Shown here one piece after another: positions 16,664 through 25,814 of a stretch of 64,000 nucleotides of DNA. Where the stretch lies: positions 62,001-126,000 of the forward strand of contig NZ_CP120677.1 of assembly GCF_029537395.1 (NCBI RefSeq), given 5' to 3'. The DNA is from Tissierella sp. Yu-01 (lineage in GTDB: Bacteria > Bacillota > Clostridia > Tissierellales > Tissierellaceae). How positions within the stretch are numbered: the first letter of the stretch is position 1; the number at the start of each line of letters is the position of its first letter. The notes under the pieces are model-generated. The model did not search any database. It was not told where the DNA came from and saw only the letters and a program-made list of their open reading frames with translations. A program made the translations under genes and the position numbers.

Positions 16664-17926
16664 ATGAAAGCCACACTGGTAATAGAGAAGATACAGAACT
16701 TAATTACAATTAAAGGTGAAAACAAGGCTAGAGCTGGTGCACAACAAAGAGAGATTGGCTTAATAAATAATGGAGTAATTGCAGTTAAGGACGATAGAAT
16801 TATTTATGTGGGCCAGGGAAGTCTACCAAATGAAATAGAAGTTGATGAAAATACAGTTATATTAAACGGTGAAGGAAAAACTGTTACTCCCGGACTTATA
16901 GATCCGCATACACATTTAGTCCATGGAGGAAGTAGAGAGCATGAACTCTCTATGAAGCTGGAAGGAAAGGGTTATCTTGAAATATTAGCAGCAGGTGGTG
17001 GTATTCATTCTACCGCAAAAGCAACTGCTAATGCAACTTTTGAAGAATTATATAAGAAAGCTGAAAAAAGCTTAAATACAATGCTTAGCTATGGGGTAAC
17101 AACTGTAGAAGCTAAGTCAGGTTATGGGATTGGAAGCTTTGAAACTGAATTAAAACAAATAGAAGTAGCAAATAAATTAAATGAAAATCATCCGGTTGAT
17201 TTAGTTTCAACATTTATGGGAGCACATGCGGTCCCAGAAGAATACAAGAACAATTCTGACCTGTTTGTTGATAAATTAATTAATGAGATGATTCCTGAAA
17301 TATCAGAAAAGAAACTTGCTAAATTCTGTGACGTATTCTGTGAAGAGGGAGTATTCTCTGTTGAACAATCTCGAAGAATATTAAATGCTGCAAAAGAACA
17401 AGGATTGATACCAAAGGTTCATGCAGACGAAATAGTATCACTTGGTGGAGCTGAACTGGCTGCAGAGGTGGGATGTATTTCAGCAGAGCATTTAATAGGA
17501 GCTAGCGACCAAGGAATAATAGATATGGCACAAAAAGGTGTTATTGCAGTATTGCTACCTGGAACAAGCTTTAACCTTCAAAAGGGGACTGCCGCTCCTG
17601 CTAGAAAAATGATTCAGGAAAATGTACCGGTGGCTATCTCAACAGACTACAATCCTGGTAGTTGTCCTAGCGAGAATCTACAACTTATGATGACTCTAGC
17701 TTCTTTAACATTGAAAATGATACCAGAAGAAGTCATAGTTGGAGTAACTATCAATGCTGCAGCATCTCTAGGCATTGAAGAAGAGGTGGGCTCTTTAGAA
17801 GTAGGTAAGAAAGCAGATATTTCAATATTTGATGCACCTAATTTAGATTATATGATTTATCACTTTGGAATTAATCATACTGATTCAGTTATAAAAAATG
17901 GTAAAGTAGTTTTTAAAAAGAACTAA
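16664..17926 (+). CDS. hutI: Imidazolonepropionase
   Basis: 420 residues, amidohydrolase fold. It opens the imidazolone ring of 4-imidazolone-5-propionate to N-formiminoglutamate. Metal and substrate motifs: DPHTHLVHGGSREHEL (HxH), SGYGIGSFETELKQ, KVHADEIVSLGG, AEHLIGAS and STDYNPGSCPSENLQ. Length is normal. A ribosome binding site (AAAGGGTGATTAA) lies within 15 bases after the ftcD stop, so the genes are one operon. The ring-opening product feeds FtcD just upstream. Confidence 0.97.
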   Translation: MKATLVIEKIQNLITIKGENKARAGAQQREIGLINNGVIAVKDDRIIYVGQGSLPNEIEVDENTVILNGEGKTVTPGLIDPHTHLVHGGSREHELSMKLEGKGYLEILAAGGGIHSTAKATANATFEELYKKAEKSLNTMLSYGVTTVEAKSGYGIGSFETELKQIEVANKLNENHPVDLVSTFMGAHAVPEEYKNNSDLFVDKLINEMIPEISEKKLAKFCDVFCEEGVFSVEQSRRILNAAKEQGLIPKVHADEIVSLGGAELAAEVGCISAEHLIGASDQGIIDMAQKGVIAVLLPGTSFNLQKGTAAPARKMIQENVPVAISTDYNPGSCPSENLQLMMTLASLTLKMIPEEVIVGVTINAAASLGIEEEVGSLEVGKKADISIFDAPNLDYMIYHFGINHTDSVIKNGKVVFKKN

Positions 17927-17940
17927 TAGGAGGTATTAAT

Positions 17941-19962
17941 ATGTGGACAAATAAAAAAATTGGAGAGGCGATGGAAATTAAGTTAGATAACTATCTACCT
18001 CATTATCCGGAATTCGAAAAAGGTATTAGAAGGGCGCCAAAAAGAGAATTTACATTAACTAAAAGTGAAACAGAAATAGCATTAAAAAATGCTTTAAGGT
18101 ATATTCCAGAAGAATTACATGAAGAATTAGCGCCAGAATTTCTAGATGAATTACTAACAAGAGGTAGAATTTATGGTTATAGATTCAGACCAAATAGACT
18201 AATTTATGGTAAATCAATAGATGAATATAAGGGCAAATGTATTGAAGGTAAAGCATTCCAGGTAATGATTGATAACAACCTTTCATTTGATGTAGCATTA
18301 TATCCATATGAGTTAGTTACCTATGGTGAAACAGGTCAGGTATTCCAAAACTGGATGCAATATCAACTTACAATGAAGTATTTAGAGGAATTAACTGATG
18401 AACAAACTCTAGTATTAGAATCAGGACATCCATTAGGATTATTTAAATCGAGTAAGCAAAGCCCTAGAGTAATTATTACAAATGCATTGATGATAGGAGC
18501 ATTTGATAATCAAGAACAATGGATAAAGGCTCAAGCTATGGGAGTTGCAAACTATGGTCAAATGACTGCTGGTGGATGGATGTATATAGGACCTCAAGGT
18601 ATTGTTCATGGAACATTTAATACTATATTAAATGCAGGTAGAATGAAACTTGGCATTCCTGAAGATAAGGATTTAAAGGGACATATGTTTGTTAGTTCAG
18701 GACTTGGTGGAATGAGTGGTGCTCAAGGTAAAGCAGCTAAGATTGCTGGTGGAGTAGGCATTATAGCTGAAGTAGACATTTCAAGAATTCATACAAGACT
18801 TGAACAAGGTTGGATAGATGAGAATTACGAAGATTTAGGACAATTATTTGAAGCAGCTAAGAAGTATATGGATGAAGGTAAGGCAACTGCACTTTCATAT
18901 CATGGAAACATCATAGACTTGTTAGAGTATGCAGTAGATAATAATATCCATATAGAACTATTATCAGACCAAACATCGTGCCATGCCGCATATGATGGTG
19001 GATATTGTCCACAAGGTTTAACTTTCGATGAAAGAACTAAGATGCTTTTTGAAGACAAACATAAATTTATAGAAGAGGTTAACAAATCCTTAAAACATCA
19101 CTATGAATTAATCAAAATTTTAGTTGAAAGAGGAACATACTTCTTTGATTATGGTAATAGTTTCTTAAAAGCAGTTTATGATACAGGAGTAAAAGAAATA
19201 TCTAAAAATGGTATCGATGATACACAAGGATTTATTTTCCCTTCATATGTTGAGGATATAATGGGACCAATGTTATTTGACTTCGGTTATGGACCATTTA
19301 GATGGGTATGCCTAAGTGGAAAACACGAAGACTTAATAAAAACTGATAAGGCAGCTATGGAATGTATAGATCCTAATAGAAGAGGTCAAGACAGAGACAA
19401 CTATAACTGGATAAGAGATGCTGAAGAAAATCAACTTGTAGTAGGTACTGAGGCTAGAATTCTTTATCAAGATGCATTAGGAAGAACTAAAATAGCTCTT
19501 AAATTTAATGAAATGGTTAGAAATGGTGAAGTAGGACCTATTATGTTAGGTAGAGACCACCACGATGTATCAGGTACAGACTCACCATTTAGAGAAACTT
19601 CTAATATTAAAGATGGTAGTAGCGTAATGGCAGATATGGCAACTCAATGTTTTGCAGGTAATGCAGCTAGAGGAATGAGTTTAATAGCACTTCACAATGG
19701 TGGTGGAGTTGGTATAGGTAAATCTATAAATGGTGGATTTGGTATGGTTCTAGATGGCTCTGAAAGAGTAGATACAATATTAAGCACTGCAATGCCATGG
19801 GATGTAATGGGAGGAGTAGCTAGACGTGCTTGGGCTAGAAATGACAATTCAATTGAGACTTGTCTAGAGTACAATGAAATGTTTAAAGATACTGACCATA
19901 TTACAATTCCTTATGTAGCAAATGAAGATTTAGTTAAGAGATTGGTTGAAGAAAACTATTAA
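17941..19962 (+). CDS. hutU: Urocanate hydratase
   Basis: 673 residues. It adds water to urocanate, using a tightly bound NAD+, to give imidazolonepropionate. Conserved: the YGQMTAGGWMYIGPQGIVHG stretch, SGLGGMSGAQ, a TSCHAAYDGGYCPQGL region containing the catalytic-cysteine neighbourhood, and HNGGGVGIGKSINGGFG. The protein is about 115 residues longer than the usual proteobacterial enzyme, with an N-terminal extension that, as I recall, is typical of clostridial and fusobacterial HutU. AGGAGG sits 7 bases before the ATG. It ends the tight ftcD-hutI-hutU run. Confidence 0.96.
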   Translation: MWTNKKIGEAMEIKLDNYLPHYPEFEKGIRRAPKREFTLTKSETEIALKNALRYIPEELHEELAPEFLDELLTRGRIYGYRFRPNRLIYGKSIDEYKGKCIEGKAFQVMIDNNLSFDVALYPYELVTYGETGQVFQNWMQYQLTMKYLEELTDEQTLVLESGHPLGLFKSSKQSPRVIITNALMIGAFDNQEQWIKAQAMGVANYGQMTAGGWMYIGPQGIVHGTFNTILNAGRMKLGIPEDKDLKGHMFVSSGLGGMSGAQGKAAKIAGGVGIIAEVDISRIHTRLEQGWIDENYEDLGQLFEAAKKYMDEGKATALSYHGNIIDLLEYAVDNNIHIELLSDQTSCHAAYDGGYCPQGLTFDERTKMLFEDKHKFIEEVNKSLKHHYELIKILVERGTYFFDYGNSFLKAVYDTGVKEISKNGIDDTQGFIFPSYVEDIMGPMLFDFGYGPFRWVCLSGKHEDLIKTDKAAMECIDPNRRGQDRDNYNWIRDAEENQLVVGTEARILYQDALGRTKIALKFNEMVRNGEVGPIMLGRDHHDVSGTDSPFRETSNIKDGSSVMADMATQCFAGNAARGMSLIALHNGGGVGIGKSINGGFGMVLDGSERVDTILSTAMPWDVMGGVARRAWARNDNSIETCLEYNEMFKDTDHITIPYVANEDLVKRLVEENY

Positions 19963-19969
19963 ATAGTAT

Positions 19970-20006
19970 TTAATTGGATTGCAAGGACTTCTTGCAATCC
20001 AATTAA
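19970..20006 (+). other. Perfect stem-loop after hutU
   Basis: TTAATTGGATTGCAAG pairs perfectly with its complement across GACTT. No T-run follows on the + strand, so it is more likely an mRNA-stabilising or processing hairpin between hutU and the permease gene than a full terminator. Confidence 0.6.
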
Positions 20007-20110
20007 AACAACTCCGTTTGATATTAATAAATTAAGTTAAATAAAAAAAGCTTTGCTTTAATGAGGTGATTTGATAATATATTATATTAATAAGAAGAGG
20101 GGGAGAGAAA

Positions 20111-21409
20111 ATGGAAAGTAAAATTGATATTACCAAAATATTTAAATTTATATTGTATTCTCTTATTGGTATTTTTATGTTTTTTATTCCGATTACAATA
20201 AACGGTAAGAATACGATTCCACTTGACCATATTGTTAATTACATTAAAGCTGTACCAAACTTTGGTCCTATTTATGCAGGATTGATAGTTACAATTGGAG
20301 CCCTTATTCCATTTGCTAACAGGACATGGAATAAGAGTAAATCATCTATTGTTTTTTCAATTCTAAAATTATTGGGTATTGTATTTATTTTTATGGCTAT
20401 TTTTAATGTTGGACCAGCCTTTTTAATGAGAGATGATGTTATACCTTTTATTTACAAAAGTATTGTAATATCTGTTACTACAATAGTTCCAATAGGTTCT
20501 ATATTTCTTGCTTTTCTTGTTAATTATGGGCTAATGGAGTTTATTGGAGTATTTATGCAACCAATTATGAAACCGCTTTGGAAAACTCCTGGAAGATCTG
20601 CAATTGATGCAGTAGCCTCTTTTGTTGGTAGTTACTCATTAGCTTTATTAATAACAAATAGAGTTTATAAGGAAGGTAAGTATACAGGAAAAGAAGCTGC
20701 TATTATAGCAACTGGATTCTCAACGGTATCAGCTACATTTATGGTTATTGTAGCTAATACATTAGGAATAATGGAATATTGGTTATTATATTTTTGGCTA
20801 ACATTAGTTATAACATTTATTGTAACAGCTATAACAGCTAGAATTTATCCATTAAATAAGAAACCGGAAACATATTTTGATGATCAAGCTGGAGATCCAG
20901 AAAAATTAGTGACAGGTAATAGATTTAAAATGGCATATGAGGAAGGTATGGCTGCTTTTGATAATGCTCCAACAGTATTTGAAAGTATCAAAGATAATTT
21001 AATTGATGGGGTAAAGTTAGCATTATCTATTGGACCTTTACTTATGTCTATAGGGGTATTAGGTATAGTTATTGCTGAATACACTCCAGTATTCGATATA
21101 ATTGGATATATCTTCTATCCATTTACATTAATAACTAGAGTACCTGAACCATTACTAGCAGCTAAGGCAAATGCACTTAGTATAGCTGAAATGTTTTTGC
21201 CAGCATTGTTAGTTACAGAAGCACCTATGATTACTAAGTTCTTAATAGCCATTGTAAGTGTATCAGAAATTTTATTCTTCTCAGCTTCTATACCATGTAT
21301 GATGGCAACTGATATCCCATTAACAATGAAGGATTATATCATAATTTGGATAGAAAGAGTTATTTTATCTATTTTAATAGCTGCACCAATATTACACATA
21401 ATTTTCTAA
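20111..21409 (+). CDS. YjiH-family permease (nucleoside-recognition/Gate domain)
   Basis: 432 residues with about ten membrane helices. The central GRSAIDAVASFVGSYSLALL segment and the later VTEAPMITKFLIAIVSVSEI stretch are typical of YjiH proteins, which carry Gate-type repeats. Substrate is not established for the family. Its place directly downstream of hutU, before the hut-region regulator, makes histidine, urocanate or a related imidazole a reasonable guess. GGGGGAG precedes the ATG. A hairpin follows. Confidence 0.85.
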   Translation: MESKIDITKIFKFILYSLIGIFMFFIPITINGKNTIPLDHIVNYIKAVPNFGPIYAGLIVTIGALIPFANRTWNKSKSSIVFSILKLLGIVFIFMAIFNVGPAFLMRDDVIPFIYKSIVISVTTIVPIGSIFLAFLVNYGLMEFIGVFMQPIMKPLWKTPGRSAIDAVASFVGSYSLALLITNRVYKEGKYTGKEAAIIATGFSTVSATFMVIVANTLGIMEYWLLYFWLTLVITFIVTAITARIYPLNKKPETYFDDQAGDPEKLVTGNRFKMAYEEGMAAFDNAPTVFESIKDNLIDGVKLALSIGPLLMSIGVLGIVIAEYTPVFDIIGYIFYPFTLITRVPEPLLAAKANALSIAEMFLPALLVTEAPMITKFLIAIVSVSEILFFSASIPCMMATDIPLTMKDYIIIWIERVILSILIAAPILHIIF

Positions 21410-21428
21410 CTTGAATTTAGTGAATATT

Positions 21429-21469
21429 ACAGCACTCTTATTTTATGATATTATAAATAAGAGTGCTGT
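21429..21469 (+). terminator. Probable intrinsic terminator
   Basis: ACAGCACTCTTATTT and its perfect complement form a 15-base stem; a modest TATCTTT tail follows. It separates the permease gene from the BTAD regulator gene, whose ribosome binding site lies just after it. Confidence 0.6.
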
Positions 21470-21492
21470 TATCTTTAGATGGAGGGATCGTT

Positions 21493-24369
21493 ATGGTAAC
21501 TATTAATGTAAAGTATTTAGGTATACCTTCAATTAAAATAAATAATAGAATAATTGAACTTCCATTTTCAAAGGCAGAAAGCATAATTTATGCATTACTG
21601 TATGATAAAGTTTTTAATCGGGAAGCTTTATGCGACCTTTTATGGAGTGATATGGATGAACAATCTGCAAAGAAGAACCTTAGGAATGCAACATACATTA
21701 TCCGAAAAAATACTATAGATGATTTAATATTATCTCCAAAAAGGTCTTTACTAAAGATTAATGATTACTATGATGTTATATCTGATGTTGATGTAATAAA
21801 TAATTTTAATCCATGTGATATTGTAAATATCAATTCAATAAACCAATTCTTGAATGTTTATGATGGTTTGTTTTTAGAAGACTTAAAAAATAAATCTACC
21901 CCAGGATTTGAAGAGTGGGTAGAACCTAGAAGTGCAAAAATAAATAGTACATATTTTAATAAGCTAAAAATACTTTGTAAAGAATTGAATGATAGAAAAA
22001 ATATGTACTTAGTAGAGAAATGTGCACTAAAATTAATAGAATTGGAAGAATATGATGAAACTGGCTATGTATACTTAATGAAATCATATATCATGCAAAA
22101 AAGATTTGAAGAAGCAATAAATACATATACTAAATTAGTAAAGAAATTATATAATGAGCTGTCCGTAAAACCTTCAAGAGAAACTGAGAAAATTTATGAA
22201 GATATATTAAAGAATGTTAAATTAAAAACAGAGGTTAACTCTGATAGCTTTTATAGTAGAGAAAATGAGAAAAAGGTTGTATATGACAATGTATATAATT
22301 TTGTAGGAAACAAAAATTTCGTATCACTATTAATATGTGGAGAAGATGGTATTGGTAAATCACTATTTCTTAATGAAGTAAGTAAGAGTTTGGATTTAAA
22401 CATACTTAAGTTAAGTATTAATTGCTATGATTATGATAAAGATTTTATATTTAAATTCTGGGATAAGATTTTTATTCAAATATCTAATTATTTAAGTAAA
22501 CATAATATTAATGTACCCAATGGATTAGTTGAGAGCATTAGTAAAACATTTCCAACTCTAAATGTTGAGTCTAATAAAGGTATAGATAGCTATTATTCTT
22601 CATCAAATTATAATATAACTGAAAAAGCAATTTTTGATCTTTTTACATTATTAACTAATAAAATAAAAATAATATTTTTTGTTGATAATATACATTTTGT
22701 AGATAAAGCAAGTAAACAGTTACTTTGTAAAACCATTTTGGCTAATAGATATAAGATTATGTTAATAGCTACAAAAAGGGCAGAAAAAGAGGATATAAAT
22801 GACAAATTCTTTTTTTCTTTAAAGTGCAATAATGTTATTGAAAAGATAGAATTAAAGAGATTTAACAAGAGTGAAACAAAGAAATTTTTAGAGTTAATTT
22901 TGCCTGGTATATCTTTTGATTTAGATAAGATTTATGCTGAAAGTGAGGGTAATCCTTTATTTATTTTAGAGATGGGAAATGCGATTAAAAATGGAAATCA
23001 AGATTGTTATATGACTAATAAGATTGAAAACTTAATTGAAGCTAGACTTATGCATTTATCAGACCAAGCAATTAAAATTTTAAGTATTTGCTCATTATTT
23101 CATGGTGTTTTCAATATAGAAACACTCTCAAATATCACAAATATTAATAGTATCGAACTAATTGATCTAATTGATGAGCTTCTAACAAAAGGTATCTTGA
23201 AAGAAGATTTTACAGATGAAAATAAAGTTATACTCAGATTTACTCATAGAAAAATAAGAGAATATATCTACAATAACATAAGTAATTCTAAACGATTAAT
23301 ATTACACGAGAAACTAGGCGAATACTATGAAGATAAGTTAAATGATAATTTGAAGAACAATAGAACTCTTTTTCCAGAAGTTATATACCATTATTCTTAT
23401 TCAAATAATAAGCTAAAACTTTTTAGATATAAAATTAGAAGATTGGATTATATGTTGGATGCAAGACACGAGATATTCCCTGTAGCAGAAGTAAGTGAAG
23501 CAGTTAATTTATTTAAATCTTATATAGATGATGAATCCTTGGAAGAAGAATTTAATACAATAAAATCTATTTATAATGAATTAGCTTGTAGCAAAAAAGA
23601 TTTAATAGAAGAATTTATAGTTTACCTATATTTATATGGAAGATTCAATAAAGGAAGATGGAATAATTCAGATGGATTAATAAGTTTAAATAAAATGGTG
23701 AGACTTTCAGAGGAAAACAATTATTATGAACATGCCTTAAATGGGTATTTACAACTAATTCATTTTTATGTAAATAATAGGGACTTACCTTCTATGATTA
23801 AAGCTATAGACAAAGCAGAAAATATAGCTAATAAAATAAATGACGAAAGTAAGTTAGCTATTATATTTAGATTTAAGGGGTATTATAATATTCTTTCTAG
23901 GAATTATGAGGAAGGCGAAAAATATTTAAGTCATGCCATTAAGATCTTTAGTTCATCAGGAAATAAAGAAAAATATGTACTAAACATAGTGGCTGCTTTA
24001 TTCTACTTAGGAGAGAGCAAGAGGCTTCAAGGATTGTACGAGGAAGCAATGGGTTATTATAATAATGCTATTGAATTATGTGATGAAAATGAAGACTTTC
24101 CAGCAGCTGCCTTAATATTTTCTAAGATAGGATATGTCAGATATCAACTGAATTTCATAGATGAGGCCCAATTTTATTTTCTTAAATCTATAAAAGCATA
24201 TGAAAAAAGTATATTTGTATGGGGTAGAGCAGAGGTATATTATTATCTATATAAAATTTATAAAGAAAAGAATAATATGGCTAAAGCCACCATGTATTAT
24301 GAACAAGCTTTAAAATTTGTTGATAAATACTCTAGCGACGATATAGAAATCATTAATGCAACTAAATAG
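21493..24369 (+). CDS. Large SARP/BTAD regulator with ATPase and TPR domains
   Basis: 958 residues. It starts with a small winged-helix domain (about 1-85; SKAESIIYALLYDKVFNREA, LCDLLW and SAKKNLRNATYIIRK match the SARP-like DNA-binding fold) and a BTAD helical domain (about 90-235, ending LYNELSVKPSRETEKIYEDI). An AAA/STAND ATPase follows (Walker A GEDGIGKS near 285, Walker B IIFFVDNIHFVD near 405), then TPR-like repeats to the end. Such proteins are ATP-switched activators. Start ATG 21493 follows GGAGGG. It lies between the hut genes and the molybdenum-hydroxylase operon and may control the latter. Inducer unknown. Confidence 0.85.
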   Translation: MVTINVKYLGIPSIKINNRIIELPFSKAESIIYALLYDKVFNREALCDLLWSDMDEQSAKKNLRNATYIIRKNTIDDLILSPKRSLLKINDYYDVISDVDVINNFNPCDIVNINSINQFLNVYDGLFLEDLKNKSTPGFEEWVEPRSAKINSTYFNKLKILCKELNDRKNMYLVEKCALKLIELEEYDETGYVYLMKSYIMQKRFEEAINTYTKLVKKLYNELSVKPSRETEKIYEDILKNVKLKTEVNSDSFYSRENEKKVVYDNVYNFVGNKNFVSLLICGEDGIGKSLFLNEVSKSLDLNILKLSINCYDYDKDFIFKFWDKIFIQISNYLSKHNINVPNGLVESISKTFPTLNVESNKGIDSYYSSSNYNITEKAIFDLFTLLTNKIKIIFFVDNIHFVDKASKQLLCKTILANRYKIMLIATKRAEKEDINDKFFFSLKCNNVIEKIELKRFNKSETKKFLELILPGISFDLDKIYAESEGNPLFILEMGNAIKNGNQDCYMTNKIENLIEARLMHLSDQAIKILSICSLFHGVFNIETLSNITNINSIELIDLIDELLTKGILKEDFTDENKVILRFTHRKIREYIYNNISNSKRLILHEKLGEYYEDKLNDNLKNNRTLFPEVIYHYSYSNNKLKLFRYKIRRLDYMLDARHEIFPVAEVSEAVNLFKSYIDDESLEEEFNTIKSIYNELACSKKDLIEEFIVYLYLYGRFNKGRWNNSDGLISLNKMVRLSEENNYYEHALNGYLQLIHFYVNNRDLPSMIKAIDKAENIANKINDESKLAIIFRFKGYYNILSRNYEEGEKYLSHAIKIFSSSGNKEKYVLNIVAALFYLGESKRLQGLYEEAMGYYNNAIELCDENEDFPAAALIFSKIGYVRYQLNFIDEAQFYFLKSIKAYEKSIFVWGRAEVYYYLYKIYKEKNNMAKATMYYEQALKFVDKYSSDDIEIINATK

Positions 24370-24395
24370 TTTCAATTAAATTCAATAAAAATGTC

Positions 24396-24436
24396 AAAAG
24401 TCAAATAATTAATTTCTAATTATTTGACTTTTTTTT
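24396..24436 (+). terminator. Intrinsic terminator
   Basis: AAAAGTCAAATAATTA pairs with TAATTATTTGACTTTT across ATTTC, with eight Ts at the end. It closes the regulator gene. The gap to the next gene (about 70 bases) must hold the promoter of the hydroxylase operon, for which I see no convincing -35/-10 pair with standard spacing. Confidence 0.85.
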
Positions 24437-24506
24437 GACGTAGTTATTTTATTATATAATTAGATGTTTTAAGATTAGGTGAATACGTTTACACAAGGAG
24501 GAACAC

Positions 24507-24977
24507 ATGGTCATCAATGTAGTTGTTAATGGGGAAAAAATAAATATGGATATAGATCCAACTAAAAGACTATTAGACTTCCTTAGAGATGATTTAAATT
24601 TAACAGGTGTTAAGGAAGGCTGTTCTGAAGGTGAATGTGGTGCTTGTACTGTAATAGTTAATAAAGAGGCTGTTGCATCATGCTCAATACTTGCAGGACA
24701 AATAAACGGTGATGAAATAATTACAATAGAAGGATTAGAGAAGAATGGAGAATTAGATGTTCTGCAAAGTTCCTTTATAGAAAAAGGTGCTATTCAATGT
24801 GGATTTTGCTCACCAGGGATGATTCTTTCTTGCAAAGCACTTTTAATGAACAACACTTCACCGTCAGAAGAAGAAATAAAAAGGGCCATTGAAGGTAATC
24901 TTTGCAGGTGCACAGGTTATACAAAAATTATTGAAGCTGTACAAAGTGTTGTTGAAGGAGGTCATAAGAATGAATAA
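24507..24977 (+). CDS. Molybdenum hydroxylase, 2Fe-2S subunit (xanthine dehydrogenase family)
   Basis: 156 residues carrying two 2Fe-2S clusters. The plant-type cluster is CSEGECGACTVIVN (about residues 39-52) with a further Cys at VASCS; the second is CGFCSPGM and NLCRCTGYTKII near the end. It passes electrons from the molybdenum site to FAD. AAGGAGG precedes the ATG. The end overlaps the FAD-subunit start by 8 bases. Together with the next two genes it forms the usual small-medium-large set. The substrate cannot be read from this subunit. Confidence 0.96.
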   Translation: MVINVVVNGEKINMDIDPTKRLLDFLRDDLNLTGVKEGCSEGECGACTVIVNKEAVASCSILAGQINGDEIITIEGLEKNGELDVLQSSFIEKGAIQCGFCSPGMILSCKALLMNNTSPSEEEIKRAIEGNLCRCTGYTKIIEAVQSVVEGGHKNE

Positions 24978-25812
24978 CTTCATTACACCAAAAAATATAG
25001 AAGAATTATGTAATGCCCTTCGTAACAGGGATGATAATACCTATATTTTAGCTGGTGGCACTGATTTGAGTATTAAATTCATTAAGAATCAAGTGTTTAA
25101 TTTTAACATCATCGACATATGCAAGTTTGAGGAATTTAGGCATATTGAGGATCTAGGTGATACTATTAAAATAGGTTCATGTGTCACTATGACTGAACTT
25201 GAACGTAGTAAAGTGATAGATAAAGAAATTCCAGCACTGATTGGTGCGGCATACAATTTAGGCTCAACACAAATTAGAAATCGTGCTACCATTGGTGGAA
25301 ATATAGCAAATGCAGCCCAATGTGGGGATACTATCCCGGTATTATTTGCTTATGATGCGGATATTGAAATATTGAATTCATCTAAGCAAATAAGATACGA
25401 AAAAGCAAGAGAATTCGTAGAGGGCATAGGAAAAACCACCTTGAAATCTGATGAAGTTATTACAGGAATTATAGTTAAAAAGTCTAAAGCTCGTTCTGGA
25501 TTCTCAAAAGTTGGTTCTAGAAAGTCAGTAACTATATCAAAAGTAAACTGCTGTGGTAAGATTTTATTAGATGATCGAAACCTAGTACAAGAAGCAGATA
25601 TTTATATGGGAGCTGTGGGGGTAAAGCCAATTAAAGCTGAACTGATTGAGAAGGAGCTTATTGGTAAGAAGTTAGATAATCTGGGTGCAGATTTAGAAGA
25701 AGCAGTAAAAGAACAGATTGAAAGCGCTATTCCAGATAGAAGCTCAAAGCATTATAAGAAGATTGCAGCAATTGGTTTAGTTGAAGATATGCTTGCCGAT
25801 ATTAGGAGGTAG
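24970..25812 (+). CDS. Molybdenum hydroxylase, FAD-binding subunit
   Basis: 280 residues, CO-dehydrogenase/xanthine-dehydrogenase FAD domain. FAD-binding motifs are AGGTDLS (about residue 31) and TIGGNIANAAQCGDTIPVL; STQIRNRATI precedes the second. Start ATG 24970 has AAGGAGG in the end of the preceding gene; the frame is open further upstream but that has no ribosome binding site. The 8-base overlap indicates translational coupling. It is followed after two bases by the molybdenum subunit. Confidence 0.95.
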   Translation: MNNFITPKNIEELCNALRNRDDNTYILAGGTDLSIKFIKNQVFNFNIIDICKFEEFRHIEDLGDTIKIGSCVTMTELERSKVIDKEIPALIGAAYNLGSTQIRNRATIGGNIANAAQCGDTIPVLFAYDADIEILNSSKQIRYEKAREFVEGIGKTTLKSDEVITGIIVKKSKARSGFSKVGSRKSVTISKVNCCGKILLDDRNLVQEADIYMGAVGVKPIKAELIEKELIGKKLDNLGADLEEAVKEQIESAIPDRSSKHYKKIAAIGLVEDMLADIRR

Positions 25813-25814
25813 TT

